Assembly (NCBI GenBank): GCA_017631315.1
Contig: JAGBTN010000007.1
Coordinates: 166,392 to 230,391, forward strand
Direction: 5' to 3'
Source: Bacteroidaceae bacterium
Lineage (GTDB): Bacteria > Bacteroidota > Bacteroidia > Bacteroidales > Bacteroidaceae
Length of the DNA: 64,000 nt
Part shown: positions 8,845 to 17,055 of the stretch, in pieces
Numbering within the stretch: the first letter of the stretch is position 1
Layout: every line of letters starts with the position of its first letter
Notes under the pieces: model-generated
Database searches by the model: none
What the model saw: only the letters and a program-made list of their open reading frames with translations
Told to the model about the DNA's origin: nothing
Position numbers and translations under genes: made by a program

Positions 8845-8870
8845 CAGGCAAAACCAATTAAAGACACATT

Positions 8871-11237
8871 ATGAAGTACAAACTTCTCCCTATCCTACTA
8901 TTCACCACCATCACCCTTTCTGCCAACGACGCCGACACACTCCTCACACACAATATGGACGAACTCGTCATTGTCAGCACGCCAAAGGAACACATCGCTC
9001 TCAACAAGCAACCACTCTCGTCCACCACGCTTGGCAATTCACAAATCAAGCAGAAAAACATCAACAACATCAAGGATCTAACTGCACACATACCAGGCTT
9101 ATTCATTCCCCGCTACGGAAGTCGCCTGACAAGCAGCATCTATCTGCGAGGCGTAGGCAGCCGCATCGGCACACCAGCCGTAGGAATGTATGTCGACGAC
9201 ATACCCTTGGCCAACATGAGCAGCATGGATCAAGACCTGAGCGATGCAGACCGCATCGACGTTTTGCGTGGCCCTCAGGGCACACTCTTTGGGCGTAACA
9301 CCATAGGCGGCCTTATTCGCATCTACACAAAGAACCCCATGAACTATCAAGGCACCGACCTCATGCTCGGTGCTGCCACATATAATAATTATCGCGCACG
9401 CGTGACGCACTACCACCGACCTGTAGAAAACTTTGCCTTCAGTGCAGGTGTCAGTTACGAACACCAAGGCGGATTCTTCAGAAACCATGCCCTTGGCGGT
9501 CACCATGCCGACCGTGGAGACGACTTGTCTGCTCGCTGGCGAGGCATTTTCCTTCCCTCCGATCGCGTTCGCCTCGACCTTTCTGCCCGATACCAATGGA
9601 CAAAACAAGGCGGATACCCCTATGCCGCAAAGGAAGGAAGCGATGCCGGCAAGGTTGCATACAACCGCGAAAGCAGTTATCTGCGACACCTATTGACCAT
9701 AGGCCTCAATGCAGAACACCAGTTCGACCGTGCCGTTATGACCAGCACAACAGGTTTCCAGTTCCTGAAGGACGACATGTTCATGGATCAGGACTTCTCT
9801 CGTCAAGACCTTTATTCACTCCAGCAGAAGCAGAAAAGCAAGGTGTTGAGCGAAGAGATTGCCATCAAGTCGAAGGATAACGAACGCTGGCAATGGTCAA
9901 ACGGTGTGAACTTCCAGTATCAATGGCTTGACAGCGAGGCACCCGTCACGTTCTATCAGGAAGGAGTCGACTGGCTGTCGGGCATCGTCAACCGTACTTT
10001 ACCCGACCTCTCGAAAGTCGGTTTGGGAAAAATGTCCATCAAATTCAACAACTCTGTATTGCCTATGGGCGGAGTGTTCCAGACGCCTACCCTGACAACC
10101 GGCTTCTTCCATCAGTCGACCATCAAACTTGTAGAGAATCTCTCGCTGACCGTCGGTGCACGCGTTGACTACGAACATTATGAAATGGAATACAATGCGC
10201 CGGGGAATGTTGACTTTGATTTCGCCATGAAGGGCAGCAATCCACGCAACGACGTTGACCTGTCTAATCTTAACGCAAAGCCTGCTTTCGTCGGCAGGAC
10301 AAGCACCGGCCATTGGCACTTCCTGCCTAAAGCGGCTTTGAAGTACGACTTCGGGCAGCGAGGCAATGCCTATGTTTCGGTAAGCAGAGGTTATCGTTCG
10401 GGCGGATACAATGTTCAGGTGTTCAGTGACCTGCTACAAACGGAGATGAGCCGCCAGATGATGGCTGCCATCGATGCTGGCACGGAAGCCTACTTGACCA
10501 AACTCTTTGGACATATCCCCAACATGCCTGCCGAACTCGTCAATATGATTATGCAGAGCATACGCAGCAAGATGCCATCCATCGGGCAGCCAGATGTGAC
10601 AGCGGCCACTTATTACAAGCCCGAAACGGCTTGGAACTATGAGATTGGCACTCACCTGAATTTCTTCGATGGCAGGTTGAAGGCAGACCTTGCTGCTTTC
10701 TGGATTGAGACAAGCGACTTGCAAATCAGCCAGATGGCAGAGAGTGGTCTGGGACGTGTCACTGTCAATGCCGACAAGAGCCGCAGCATCGGCATGGAGG
10801 CCTCATTGCAGGCTTCGGTGACGGACGCTCTTTCTGTGAATGCCACCTACGGCTATACGCATGCTACGCTTCGCCATTCCGGCAACGAGGCGCACCCCTC
10901 CGACTACTTTGTTCCTTTTGCTCCGCAGCATACGATGGCGCTTGGCGCACAATATACGTGGCACACTCGTGGTTGGATGCAGGACATTACCCTCGGAGCC
11001 ACCGGCAAGGGCAACGGACGCATCTACTGGACTCGCGAGAATGACCTTTCGCAACCTTTTTATGCCTTGCTGGATGCACGTCTTTCCGTTCGTCACGACA
11101 ATCTCGAACTTGCGCTTTGGGGCAGCAACTTGACTGCCACGCACTATGATGCCTTCTGCTTTGCCACACGCGGACAAGCGTTCTCCCAACTCGGCACGCC
11201 GCTTCAGGTCGGCATCGAGTGCCGCATGAAGTTCTAA
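8871..11237 (+). CDS. TonB-dependent outer-membrane receptor
   Basis: A 788-residue receptor with a signal peptide (residues 1 to about 18), a possible TonB box (DELVIVS near residue 31), a plug domain (LTAHIPGLFIPRYG, SIYLRGVGSR, VDDIPL, IDVLRGPQGTLFGRN) and a long beta barrel that ends in the C-terminal phenylalanine of GIECRMKF. It lacks the carboxypeptidase-like N-terminal extension of SusC proteins and no SusD partner lies next to it, so a siderophore, heme, cobalamin or other small ligand is more likely than a polysaccharide. The substrate cannot be read from the sequence. Control by the upstream winged-helix protein is suggested by the repeat at 8796-8815. Confidence 0.92.
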   Translation: MKYKLLPILLFTTITLSANDADTLLTHNMDELVIVSTPKEHIALNKQPLSSTTLGNSQIKQKNINNIKDLTAHIPGLFIPRYGSRLTSSIYLRGVGSRIGTPAVGMYVDDIPLANMSSMDQDLSDADRIDVLRGPQGTLFGRNTIGGLIRIYTKNPMNYQGTDLMLGAATYNNYRARVTHYHRPVENFAFSAGVSYEHQGGFFRNHALGGHHADRGDDLSARWRGIFLPSDRVRLDLSARYQWTKQGGYPYAAKEGSDAGKVAYNRESSYLRHLLTIGLNAEHQFDRAVMTSTTGFQFLKDDMFMDQDFSRQDLYSLQQKQKSKVLSEEIAIKSKDNERWQWSNGVNFQYQWLDSEAPVTFYQEGVDWLSGIVNRTLPDLSKVGLGKMSIKFNNSVLPMGGVFQTPTLTTGFFHQSTIKLVENLSLTVGARVDYEHYEMEYNAPGNVDFDFAMKGSNPRNDVDLSNLNAKPAFVGRTSTGHWHFLPKAALKYDFGQRGNAYVSVSRGYRSGGYNVQVFSDLLQTEMSRQMMAAIDAGTEAYLTKLFGHIPNMPAELVNMIMQSIRSKMPSIGQPDVTAATYYKPETAWNYEIGTHLNFFDGRLKADLAAFWIETSDLQISQMAESGLGRVTVNADKSRSIGMEASLQASVTDALSVNATYGYTHATLRHSGNEAHPSDYFVPFAPQHTMALGAQYTWHTRGWMQDITLGATGKGNGRIYWTRENDLSQPFYALLDARLSVRHDNLELALWGSNLTATHYDAFCFATRGQAFSQLGTPLQVGIECRMKF

Positions 11238-11253
11238 ACAAGCACTCTCCTAC

Positions 11254-11281
11254 GCCCTCCCTCTACGGGAGGGCTTCTTTT
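11254..11281 (+). terminator. Intrinsic terminator after the TonB receptor
   Basis: GCCCTCCC (11254-11261) and GGGAGGGC (11267-11274) form an 8-bp GC-rich stem with a 5-base loop, followed by TTCTTTTTT. Confidence 0.9.
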
Positions 11282-11542
11282 TTCCTTAATGACAAAATGT
11301 AAGCAATGTGCCGTTTTTGCTTACACACCCCATTTTTGTCGTCGCTCCAGAATCGCTTAAAATCCTCTCGACCTTAGTTTTCCCCACCCGAAAGGTGAAA
11401 CGCGCTCAGAACGAAGGCTTTTTATAATGGCATGGTTACCAGCGTGTTGCAAAAAGATGTTTGGGGCTTTCAGTTTGACTCCTACGGCATAATCTGCCTA
11501 TTGGGCATGTCGAAACGGTAGTTTTAACCCGTTTTTGCACAC

Positions 11543-11652
11543 TTTTTCACTTGTGAAAGTAACAGAAAAGGCATGGGTAATTTCCGAATTTAACGTGCCA
11601 AGTCGAGCAACAAGGCATGGGATGTCTGCCAACACCCCACACCTTTTCTGCC
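11543..11652. repeat. 22-bp repeat array I (5 units)
   Basis: Units start at 11543, 11565, 11587, 11609 and 11631. The first holds TTTCACTTGTGAAA; the second begins GAAAAGGCATGGG; the third holds TTAACGTGCC, also found in a unit of the array at 59335; the fourth and fifth end in CTGCC. The rest of 11282-11775 is non-coding, with nothing else recognised. Confidence 0.55.
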
Positions 11653-11775
11653 GTAAAGCCATTTTCGGTCACATTTTAAGCCACTTTCAGAAGTGTGCAA
11701 AAATTGACATAATGATGTTAATTGCCGAAATTTGCTGACAATTTATCAAAATGTATCCAGCAGAAAAGGCAAGTA

Positions 11776-12723
11776 TTATGGTTCGTAGTAAAGCGTGTCG
11801 GCCCAGTTGATGTCCCATTCAATGCCGAAATCCTCCTGCAGAATCGGACTGTCGTCGCCACCTTCTTCGAAGAAATTGCCCTTCCACATAGTCAGATGAT
11901 TGATGCGTAGCGGCACGTCGTCGAAACACCTCTCATTGAGCACTCTGCCCCCTTCGCCAAGAGCCTGTACGGTATAGTCACTCGATATGCCCTCCTCGGG
12001 CAAGAAGAGATATGCCGTAAACATCATATTCTGTTTGCCGATGCTGCTTGCAGGGACTGCTATCTCCGACGTTCTGCCCTTGGCCTGCTGCGCAAAACCC
12101 GTTGTTGCATCCAGCACAGTACCGCCCGCAGTACTCACAAAACGCATCTTCTTCATGTCGGCAGGAATGGCATCTTCCGCCGTCACACAGAAGGCCGCCA
12201 CCGCATGCTTGAGCGTAATGGATTGGTCAAGAGCGGCACCCTCGTCGAGCGTGAACTCGTCGCAATAAAGAAATGTATTGGGAACGTAATCCTCCTCCCA
12301 GGAAATATGATTGGGCGAAGCAATGTTGCAGGCACGAGTGCCATTGAAACCAAGTGCAAGCACACGGTAACGGCCGTATGGCAGGCTGACCGAGAACTTC
12401 GGATAGTCGTAAGGATTCTCCTCATAGTCAGTATGATTATGCTGAATAGGTGCAACCACTTGCACTCCAGTCTCTGCATCATACACCGCAACAATCAGAT
12501 GTGCCAGCGTAGCAATCTCGTAGGGAGACATCGCTCTGGTTGTCCCAGAAGACGAAAAATCATCGAAACAGATTTGCCTGTAATTGGTGACACGAAACGA
12601 AACAGTACACTGCTCCACCGGAAAAGAATCGTCCTGCGGCCCCGACTGGCAAGAGGCAAACAGCACTACAAAACAAGCAACAACAACCGAAAGCATGATA
12701 CGGAAACAATAGCGGCTAATCAT
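11776..12723 (-). CDS. FimB/Mfa2-family fimbrial lipoprotein
   Basis: A lipoprotein of 315 residues with an N-terminal signal ending LFASC at about residue 24. The body shows features of the Bacteroidales Mfa2/FimB anchor subunits: HLIVAVYDAETG early in the first beta domain, LPYGRYRVLALGFNG, and ITLKHAVAAFCV before a second beta domain. Mfa2-type proteins anchor and limit short fimbriae on the outer membrane. No FimA/Mfa1 stalk gene lies next to it, so it may act alone or with a distant partner. The family call rests on pattern and length. Confidence 0.72.
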   Translation of the reverse strand: MISRYCFRIMLSVVVACFVVLFASCQSGPQDDSFPVEQCTVSFRVTNYRQICFDDFSSSGTTRAMSPYEIATLAHLIVAVYDAETGVQVVAPIQHNHTDYEENPYDYPKFSVSLPYGRYRVLALGFNGTRACNIASPNHISWEEDYVPNTFLYCDEFTLDEGAALDQSITLKHAVAAFCVTAEDAIPADMKKMRFVSTAGGTVLDATTGFAQQAKGRTSEIAVPASSIGKQNMMFTAYLFLPEEGISSDYTVQALGEGGRVLNERCFDDVPLRINHLTMWKGNFFEEGGDDSPILQEDFGIEWDINWADTLYYEP

Positions 12724-12802
12724 TTTATCCCTTTTATTTCTGTTTTACTGTTATCTGCCACAAAATTAACCAATAATTCCGCATAATTCAATTTATTTTT
12801 TC

Positions 12803-12810
12803 TAATTTTG
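12803..12810 (+). promoter_or_regulatory. Bacteroidetes -7 element, small membrane protein and lipoprotein
   Basis: TAATTTTG, 31 bases before the ATG at 12842. No clear -33 element. Confidence 0.5.
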
Positions 12811-12841
12811 CGAAAAAGAACCCCTTTCTTTTCAATATCGT

Positions 12842-12988
12842 ATGAATACTGCAATGTTGACACTGCTCATATGGGGCTGTTTCGTCTGCCTCGTTTTCCT
12901 TTTACTCCTCTTCGACACCATATATTATAAGTACGACTTGCCCAAAGTCTGCAAAAAAGTGTTCGATGCTTTTACCGAAGAGGAATAG
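12842..12988 (+). CDS. Small single-pass membrane protein (48 residues)
   Basis: An ATG at 12842 opens a 48-codon frame that ends at the TAG at 12986-12988. Residues about 4-25 are strongly hydrophobic (LTLLIWGCFVCLVFLLLLF), then a short charged tail ends in EEE. It begins 31 bases after a -7 box and overlaps the next gene by 23 bases, so translation of the two may be coupled. No family recognised. Promoter, overlap and composition support a real gene; function unknown. Confidence 0.65.
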   Translation: MNTAMLTLLIWGCFVCLVFLLLLFDTIYYKYDLPKVCKKVFDAFTEEE

Positions 12989-13520
12989 CCTGGTGCTGCT
13001 CTGCCTGATGCTGGCCTGTTGCCAAAAGATAGATTTGACAGTCACACCGGAAGAAGGCAACACCACCTCAAGCAATACTGTGCAAACCGCAAACATCGTC
13101 GGCACTGGCGAAGGCACAATGGAGCGCCCCTACACAGTGACTGATATCCGCTCGGCTGTGCATGCCGGAAAAGACAGCGTGTGGGTAATTGGCTACATGG
13201 TTGGGACAGCCCCCCGATCGATGGGCAATGCCGTCTTCAGCAGCGATGCCACTAACCAAAGTAACATCTTGCTCTCAAACGATTCCCTCTGCACAGACAC
13301 CGCCCATTGCATTCCCGTAGAACTTACTACCCCGAACATAAAGGCAACCCTTTCACTGCCAACAAACACTGCACGCTTCAGGAAATGCGTCCTCGTCAAA
13401 GGCATACCCTCCACATATCTGCAAAGAAAAGGCCTGCGAAAGTGCTCCGCAGGCCTTTGGCTCGTTGATTTCGACCTGAGCTCTATCGAGCCACAGGATT
13501 GGGGATCTATCTTGTTGTAA
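12966..13520 (+). CDS. Lipoprotein with an OB-fold-like domain (DUF6359-like)
   Basis: A protein of 184 residues that starts with a lipoprotein signal (LVLLCLMLACC) and then a low-complexity linker. The region TMERPYTVTDIRSAVHAGKDSVWVIGYMVG is the pattern of the Bacteroidetes DUF6359 domain, an OB-like fold found in many secreted proteins. It overlaps the 48-residue membrane protein at its 5' end, and its 3' end overlaps the converging polysaccharide export gene by 14 bases. Binding partner unknown. Confidence 0.7.
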   Translation: MLLPKRNSLVLLCLMLACCQKIDLTVTPEEGNTTSSNTVQTANIVGTGEGTMERPYTVTDIRSAVHAGKDSVWVIGYMVGTAPRSMGNAVFSSDATNQSNILLSNDSLCTDTAHCIPVELTTPNIKATLSLPTNTARFRKCVLVKGIPSTYLQRKGLRKCSAGLWLVDFDLSSIEPQDWGSILL

Positions 13521-14325
13521 CCATCACAATCGTCACAATAGCAGAAATCACGCCAAGAATGGCTGAACCTGCACCAAGGAAAGTGTAAAAAGCACTACTC
13601 TTGACTTTCTGACTCTTATTAGGCTCAACATAAATCAAATCGTTCTGCTGCACATAATATGCCGGGCTCTGGAAAATGTCGGCGCTAGTCAAATCAAGAG
13701 AATACTTCTTGCGCTCGCCATTCTCCTCACGATAAAGTGTCACCTTTTGGCGCAAGCCAGTATCAGCCACATCACCGCAACGAGACAATACATCGAGAAT
13801 AGTGTTGCGCTCGCTGGTGAGGTTTACCACCTGAGGCGCATTTACAGCACCCAGCACAGCAACACGGGCATTGAGCAAACGCACCGTTACATCTGGGTCC
13901 TTGATTAGGTTTGCATCAATAATGGTCTTTTCTATTCGGTCTGCAGCCTCATCGGAAGTAAGGCCCGCCACAGAGACACGACCAACAGCAGGCAGTGTGA
14001 CATAACCATCGTTGCTGACCGTATAACCATATACATTGGTCATACTGCCTGAACTTGAAATGCTAGTAGAACTGCCCTGACCCGCAGTTCCCATAACAAC
14101 ATCCTGGGAAAAAACCGCGAGCAACTCGGGTTCACTGCAAGTAACCTTAATGAGCAACTGGTCTGCAGGCTTAAAGCGCATCTCATACTGTTGCATAATT
14201 TGCTGACCCTGCCTGACGACTTCGTCCGACTCCTGGAAATAAACAATCTTTTTAGTTGAAACACAACCCGACATTAGAAGCAGAGCAACCAAAGCGAGCA
14301 TCATTGATGATAATGACTTTCTCAT
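13507..14325 (-). CDS. Wza-like polysaccharide biosynthesis/export lipoprotein
   Basis: A 272-residue protein. The start at 14325 is chosen because it opens on the lipoprotein signal (MRKSLSSMML, cysteine in LLLMSGC); the frame is open 19 codons further up. It has the poly-export domain (about residues 45-150, with SNDGYVTLPAVGRVSVAGLT), an SLBB segment and a C-terminal membrane helix (about 240-262) that fits the Bacteroidetes form. Such proteins form the outer-membrane channel for capsule or exopolysaccharide. No capsule genes flank it, so it is an orphan here. Confidence 0.88.
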   Translation of the reverse strand: MRKSLSSMMLALVALLLMSGCVSTKKIVYFQESDEVVRQGQQIMQQYEMRFKPADQLLIKVTCSEPELLAVFSQDVVMGTAGQGSSTSISSSGSMTNVYGYTVSNDGYVTLPAVGRVSVAGLTSDEAADRIEKTIIDANLIKDPDVTVRLLNARVAVLGAVNAPQVVNLTSERNTILDVLSRCGDVADTGLRQKVTLYREENGERKKYSLDLTSADIFQSPAYYVQQNDLIYVEPNKSQKVKSSAFYTFLGAGSAILGVISAIVTIVMVTTR

Positions 14326-14348
14326 ATACCTATAACATTTTACAGATG

Positions 14349-14356
14349 CAAAGGTA
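14349..14356 (-). promoter_or_regulatory. Bacteroidetes -7 element, polysaccharide export gene
   Basis: TACCTTTG on the minus strand, 23 bases before the ATG at 14325. Confidence 0.65.
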
Positions 14357-14546
14357 GTGCTTTTTAACAACACTTCCGCCATTATCCTCTATTTTTATAT
14401 ATGTATTCTGCTTTTTCTGAAAAATATAACCACTTACGATACAACAATTATGTTCCAGCCCACCGACAATATCATCGCGTAACGGTTACGAAAAACTTAT
14501 TGGGAAAATAATCTATGTGTATTGCACTGTTTTGCATTTTTCTTCA

Positions 14547-14554
14547 TATCTTTG
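14547..14554 (+). promoter_or_regulatory. Bacteroidetes -7 element, HAD-like gene
   Basis: TATCTTTG, 31 bases before the ATG at 14586; a TTG at 14522-14524 is a possible -33 box with a slightly long spacer. Confidence 0.65.
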
Positions 14555-14585
14555 CACAATAAACATCAATAAAAAACCAATTCAC

Positions 14586-15005
14586 ATGACTATAGCCGTT
14601 GATTTCGACGGAACAATCGTCGAACATCGTTACCCGAAGATAGGCAAAGAATTACCCTTCGCCACTCAAACCCTGAGGATGCTCATCGAAGATCGCCATA
14701 AACTCATCCTCTGGAGTGTGCGAGAAGGAAAGCTTTTGGAAGAGGCCGTTGAGTGGTGCAGAGAAAGAGGTATTGAGTTTTATGCCGTCAATAAAGACTT
14801 CCCGGAAGAAGATCTCGAAAAGAATCAACACTTCAGTCGCAAACTCAAGGCAGACATTTGGATTGACGATCGCAACATAGGCGGGTTACCCGACTGGGGA
14901 ACCATCTACCAAATGATAACCGAAAGAAAAACCTACGAACAAATTCTCACCGAACGGATGTCGTTGGACGAACCGAAACCTAAAAAGAAGTGGTGGCAGT
15001 TCTAA
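14586..15005 (+). CDS. Small HAD-like hydrolase
   Basis: A cytosolic protein of 139 residues with the HAD nucleophile motif DFDGTIVEH at its N-terminus and an acidic pair near the C-terminus (WIDDRNIGG). The cap domain is absent, as in other short Bacteroidetes HAD proteins. The start at 14586 opens directly on MTIAVDFDG and agrees with the promoter; the longer open frame has no support. Substrate unknown, perhaps a phosphorylated metabolite. It is the first gene of a run of plus-strand genes with separate promoters. Confidence 0.85.
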   Translation: MTIAVDFDGTIVEHRYPKIGKELPFATQTLRMLIEDRHKLILWSVREGKLLEEAVEWCRERGIEFYAVNKDFPEEDLEKNQHFSRKLKADIWIDDRNIGGLPDWGTIYQMITERKTYEQILTERMSLDEPKPKKKWWQF

Positions 15006-15139
15006 CATTCGTGTAAACAACGGGCAGAAGGCCACGAAACAACAGATAACAGCCTTGTACAAAATACCAAAGGAGATAGAAATCCACAAGTTTTTGTATA
15101 ATTCCTTGCTTCAAAGCCTTCAATCTAAATTTTATTTCG

Positions 15140-15147
15140 TAACTTTG
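15140..15147 (+). promoter_or_regulatory. Bacteroidetes -7 element, small membrane protein
   Basis: TAACTTTG, 41 bases before the ATG at 15189. No clear -33 element. Confidence 0.6.
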
Positions 15148-15188
15148 CAGAACAAAATAAGAAACATAGGCACAAACCTTATACAATT

Positions 15189-15353
15189 ATGAAGAAACAA
15201 TATCTGGGCCTCGCCCTCATCGTGCTTGGCGCACTCATGCTTATCCTTAGCTATGTATGCAGTCTGGAAGACTACAACTTCTACAACATTGGTGCATTGC
15301 TTGTCATCATCGGTGGCATTGTTGCACACATCGTTTTGACTAAACGGTCATAG
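15189..15353 (+). CDS. Small two-helix membrane protein (54 residues)
   Basis: An ATG at 15189 opens a 54-codon frame ending at the TAG at 15351-15353. Two hydrophobic helices (LGLALIVLGALMLILSYV and IGALLVIIGGIVAHIVL) are separated by a short acidic turn (SLEDYNFYN), so both ends should face the cytosol. It has its own -7 box. The barrel protein gene follows after 29 bases. Function unknown; the helical pair and the promoter make it a convincing gene. Confidence 0.75.
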   Translation: MKKQYLGLALIVLGALMLILSYVCSLEDYNFYNIGALLVIIGGIVAHIVLTKRS

Positions 15354-15382
15354 CCCATTCCTTACCAACTTTTATTCAACAG

Positions 15383-16039
15383 ATGCGAGCCATGATTACC
15401 ACCCGAAAAGCAATGGCTATGTTCGTCATGTTCTGCCTTTGCCTCTCCGTAAAGGCACAGTATGACGATAATTATGATGTAGAAGAATGGACCCTTGACT
15501 TCGAAGAAGAAGAGGCTCCAAAGCCACAACATAAAGAGTATAAAAACACTTTATACCTCCAGTATTCGCCATCTCGCTACCAAGTGAGCGACAATAATCG
15601 TGTCAAATTCAACGAATTTGCGTTGGGTTATAGTCGTAACATTCAGGTCTTGGAAGAGAAGCCTTTATTTGTTGAAGCAGGAGCGAGCATGAAGTTCTCG
15701 TGGTCGCAGAGCGAATTCAACGCCCGTGTACTAACCTTCCGTATTCCTATCAACGTCATATACAAAATATACCCCTGGAAAGAGAAGGACTATGCTATTG
15801 CTCCTTTTGCAGGAGCATCCGTTCGAGCCATTGCTATGGCACGCGAATACTCGGGCGAGAAGAGTGTAAATATTATGGGCGATGAAGGCTGGGATGCATT
15901 CCAGGTTTCTTGGCAAGCAGGCATCCGATTCTATCTGAATCGTTATTTCCTGGGCGTAAGCTATTCGCGCGACTTTCATGATACGAGCAAATATCCTGGC
16001 GTTCGCGAATGTGGCGTGCATGTAGGTTGCTGTTTTTAA
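15383..16039 (+). CDS. Putative outer-membrane beta-barrel protein
   Basis: A 218-residue protein with a signal peptide (MFVMFCLCLSVKAQ), an acidic linker (EEWTLDFEEEEAPK) and alternating beta strands with aromatic belts (ALGYSRNIQV, FRIPINVIYKIYPW, GIRFYLNRYFLGVSYSRDF). The size suggests an 8-strand barrel. A second ATG at 15392 is an equally good start. It follows the two-helix membrane protein and probably shares its message. No specific function is readable. Confidence 0.72.
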   Translation: MRAMITTRKAMAMFVMFCLCLSVKAQYDDNYDVEEWTLDFEEEEAPKPQHKEYKNTLYLQYSPSRYQVSDNNRVKFNEFALGYSRNIQVLEEKPLFVEAGASMKFSWSQSEFNARVLTFRIPINVIYKIYPWKEKDYAIAPFAGASVRAIAMAREYSGEKSVNIMGDEGWDAFQVSWQAGIRFYLNRYFLGVSYSRDFHDTSKYPGVRECGVHVGCCF

Positions 16040-16078
16040 GCAGGAGGTTATTCAATTCTGCTAACCCCTATTGAAATA

Positions 16079-16113
16079 TAACAGGAAAGGCTCCTTTGGG
16101 AGCCCTTCCTGTT
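16079..16113. terminator. Bidirectional terminator hairpin
   Basis: AACAGGAAAGGCTCC and GGGAGCCCTTCCTGTT form a stem of about 15 bp with one mismatch, flanked by A/T-rich sequence. It lies between the barrel gene and the converging unit that ends at 16226. Confidence 0.8.
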
Positions 16114-16225
16114 ATATTATACATATACATTATATATATTTGTCTTCACCTGGGTGCGTGGACAACCCGCTGCAAATAGTGCTGGCTTTTATGCCTTAGA
16201 TACGGATAGAGATTGAGTTGTATGC

Positions 16226-16435
16226 CTATCTTTGTTTGCGGCGTGCCAAAGGATCGCCACAGAAGTTGTCTTCTGCCCACTGGTCTACATCGGGCACCAT
16301 CTCCATTATCTTTCCGCCTCGACAGACGATTAGACTCTGACGGGCGGCGCCTGCACGCTGCCAGAGACGGTATTGTGCTTTTCTTACGCCTTCGTCTATC
16401 AGGCGTTGCATTTCGAGAATTTCTTTTTCCTTCAT
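16226..16435 (-). CDS. Small protein paired with the zeta-like kinase (possible antitoxin)
   Basis: A 69-residue charged protein (MKEKEILEMQRLIDEGVRKA at the start) with an N-terminal helix followed by a short beta region (SLIVCRGGKIMEMVP). Its start overlaps the end of the zeta-like gene by 4 bases, so translation is coupled. Kinases of this family are often followed by a small protein like this one; whether it neutralises the kinase, assists it or is unrelated cannot be told from the sequence. Confidence 0.65.
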   Translation of the reverse strand: MKEKEILEMQRLIDEGVRKAQYRLWQRAGAARQSLIVCRGGKIMEMVPDVDQWAEDNFCGDPLARRKQR

Positions 16436-17040
16436 GCGTTCTCGCCCTCCTCCGGCTTGTTGTATTTTTCTTGAAGCAGGCGATATGCCTCTGCATTATG
16501 TACCACGACTTTGTCTCCGCCTATTCCTGAAGCGATATGAACTGCGGGGCAATCGCTGTTGTCATAGAGCGACCAGCTGTCAACGACAGGCATATATAGT
16601 TGGAACAGATTGCTCAATCCAGCTTCATAGCGACGCAGGACGACATCGGTCGGTATATTGTGTCCGCCCATTGCTACGCGTTTTGCGACACGCGCCACTG
16701 CTTGTTCGGGTGTGCTGAGAGAGAAGAATAGCAGTGTGACGAAGTAGCCGCGCTTTTGAGCTTGGCGGATCAGCTTGACATAGGAACGGGTTGCCAAGGT
16801 TGTTTCGAAGGCGAAGGTTTCGCCTTCCTTCAGGAGATAGATGATACGGTCTATCATGAGACGTCCTGCCTGAATGGCGACTCCTTCGGGATTGAAGGGG
16901 GAAAGTCCGGCTGCAATCTCGTCTGCATTGACAAACTCACGGCAACCTAACATTTCGGGCAAGACGGTGAAGGAGGCTGTTGTCTTGCCTGCACCGTTGC
17001 AACCGGCAATGATGTATAGGTTCATTTTCTTCTTTTCCAT
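16432..17040 (-). CDS. Zeta-toxin-like P-loop kinase
   Basis: A 202-residue protein with the P-loop AGCNGAGKTTAS at residues 12-23, NADEIAAGLSPFNPEG, then FETTLATRSY and a lid-like segment RRYEAGLSNLF. This is the pattern of zeta-family kinases, whose founding members phosphorylate UDP-N-acetylglucosamine. Many chromosomal relatives have no proven toxicity. The second methionine (MNLYIIAG) is an alternative start. It begins 15 bases after trmD on the same strand, an odd place for a classical toxin-antitoxin pair. Confidence 0.85.
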   Translation of the reverse strand: MEKKKMNLYIIAGCNGAGKTTASFTVLPEMLGCREFVNADEIAAGLSPFNPEGVAIQAGRLMIDRIIYLLKEGETFAFETTLATRSYVKLIRQAQKRGYFVTLLFFSLSTPEQAVARVAKRVAMGGHNIPTDVVLRRYEAGLSNLFQLYMPVVDSWSLYDNSDCPAVHIASGIGGDKVVVHNAEAYRLLQEKYNKPEEGENA

Positions 17041-17055
17041 ATGCTCTACCTGTTT

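Noticed and set aside
11238-11542. A possible small gene between the TonB receptor and array I
   Set aside because: No open frame with a plausible start, ribosome-binding site or composition was found.
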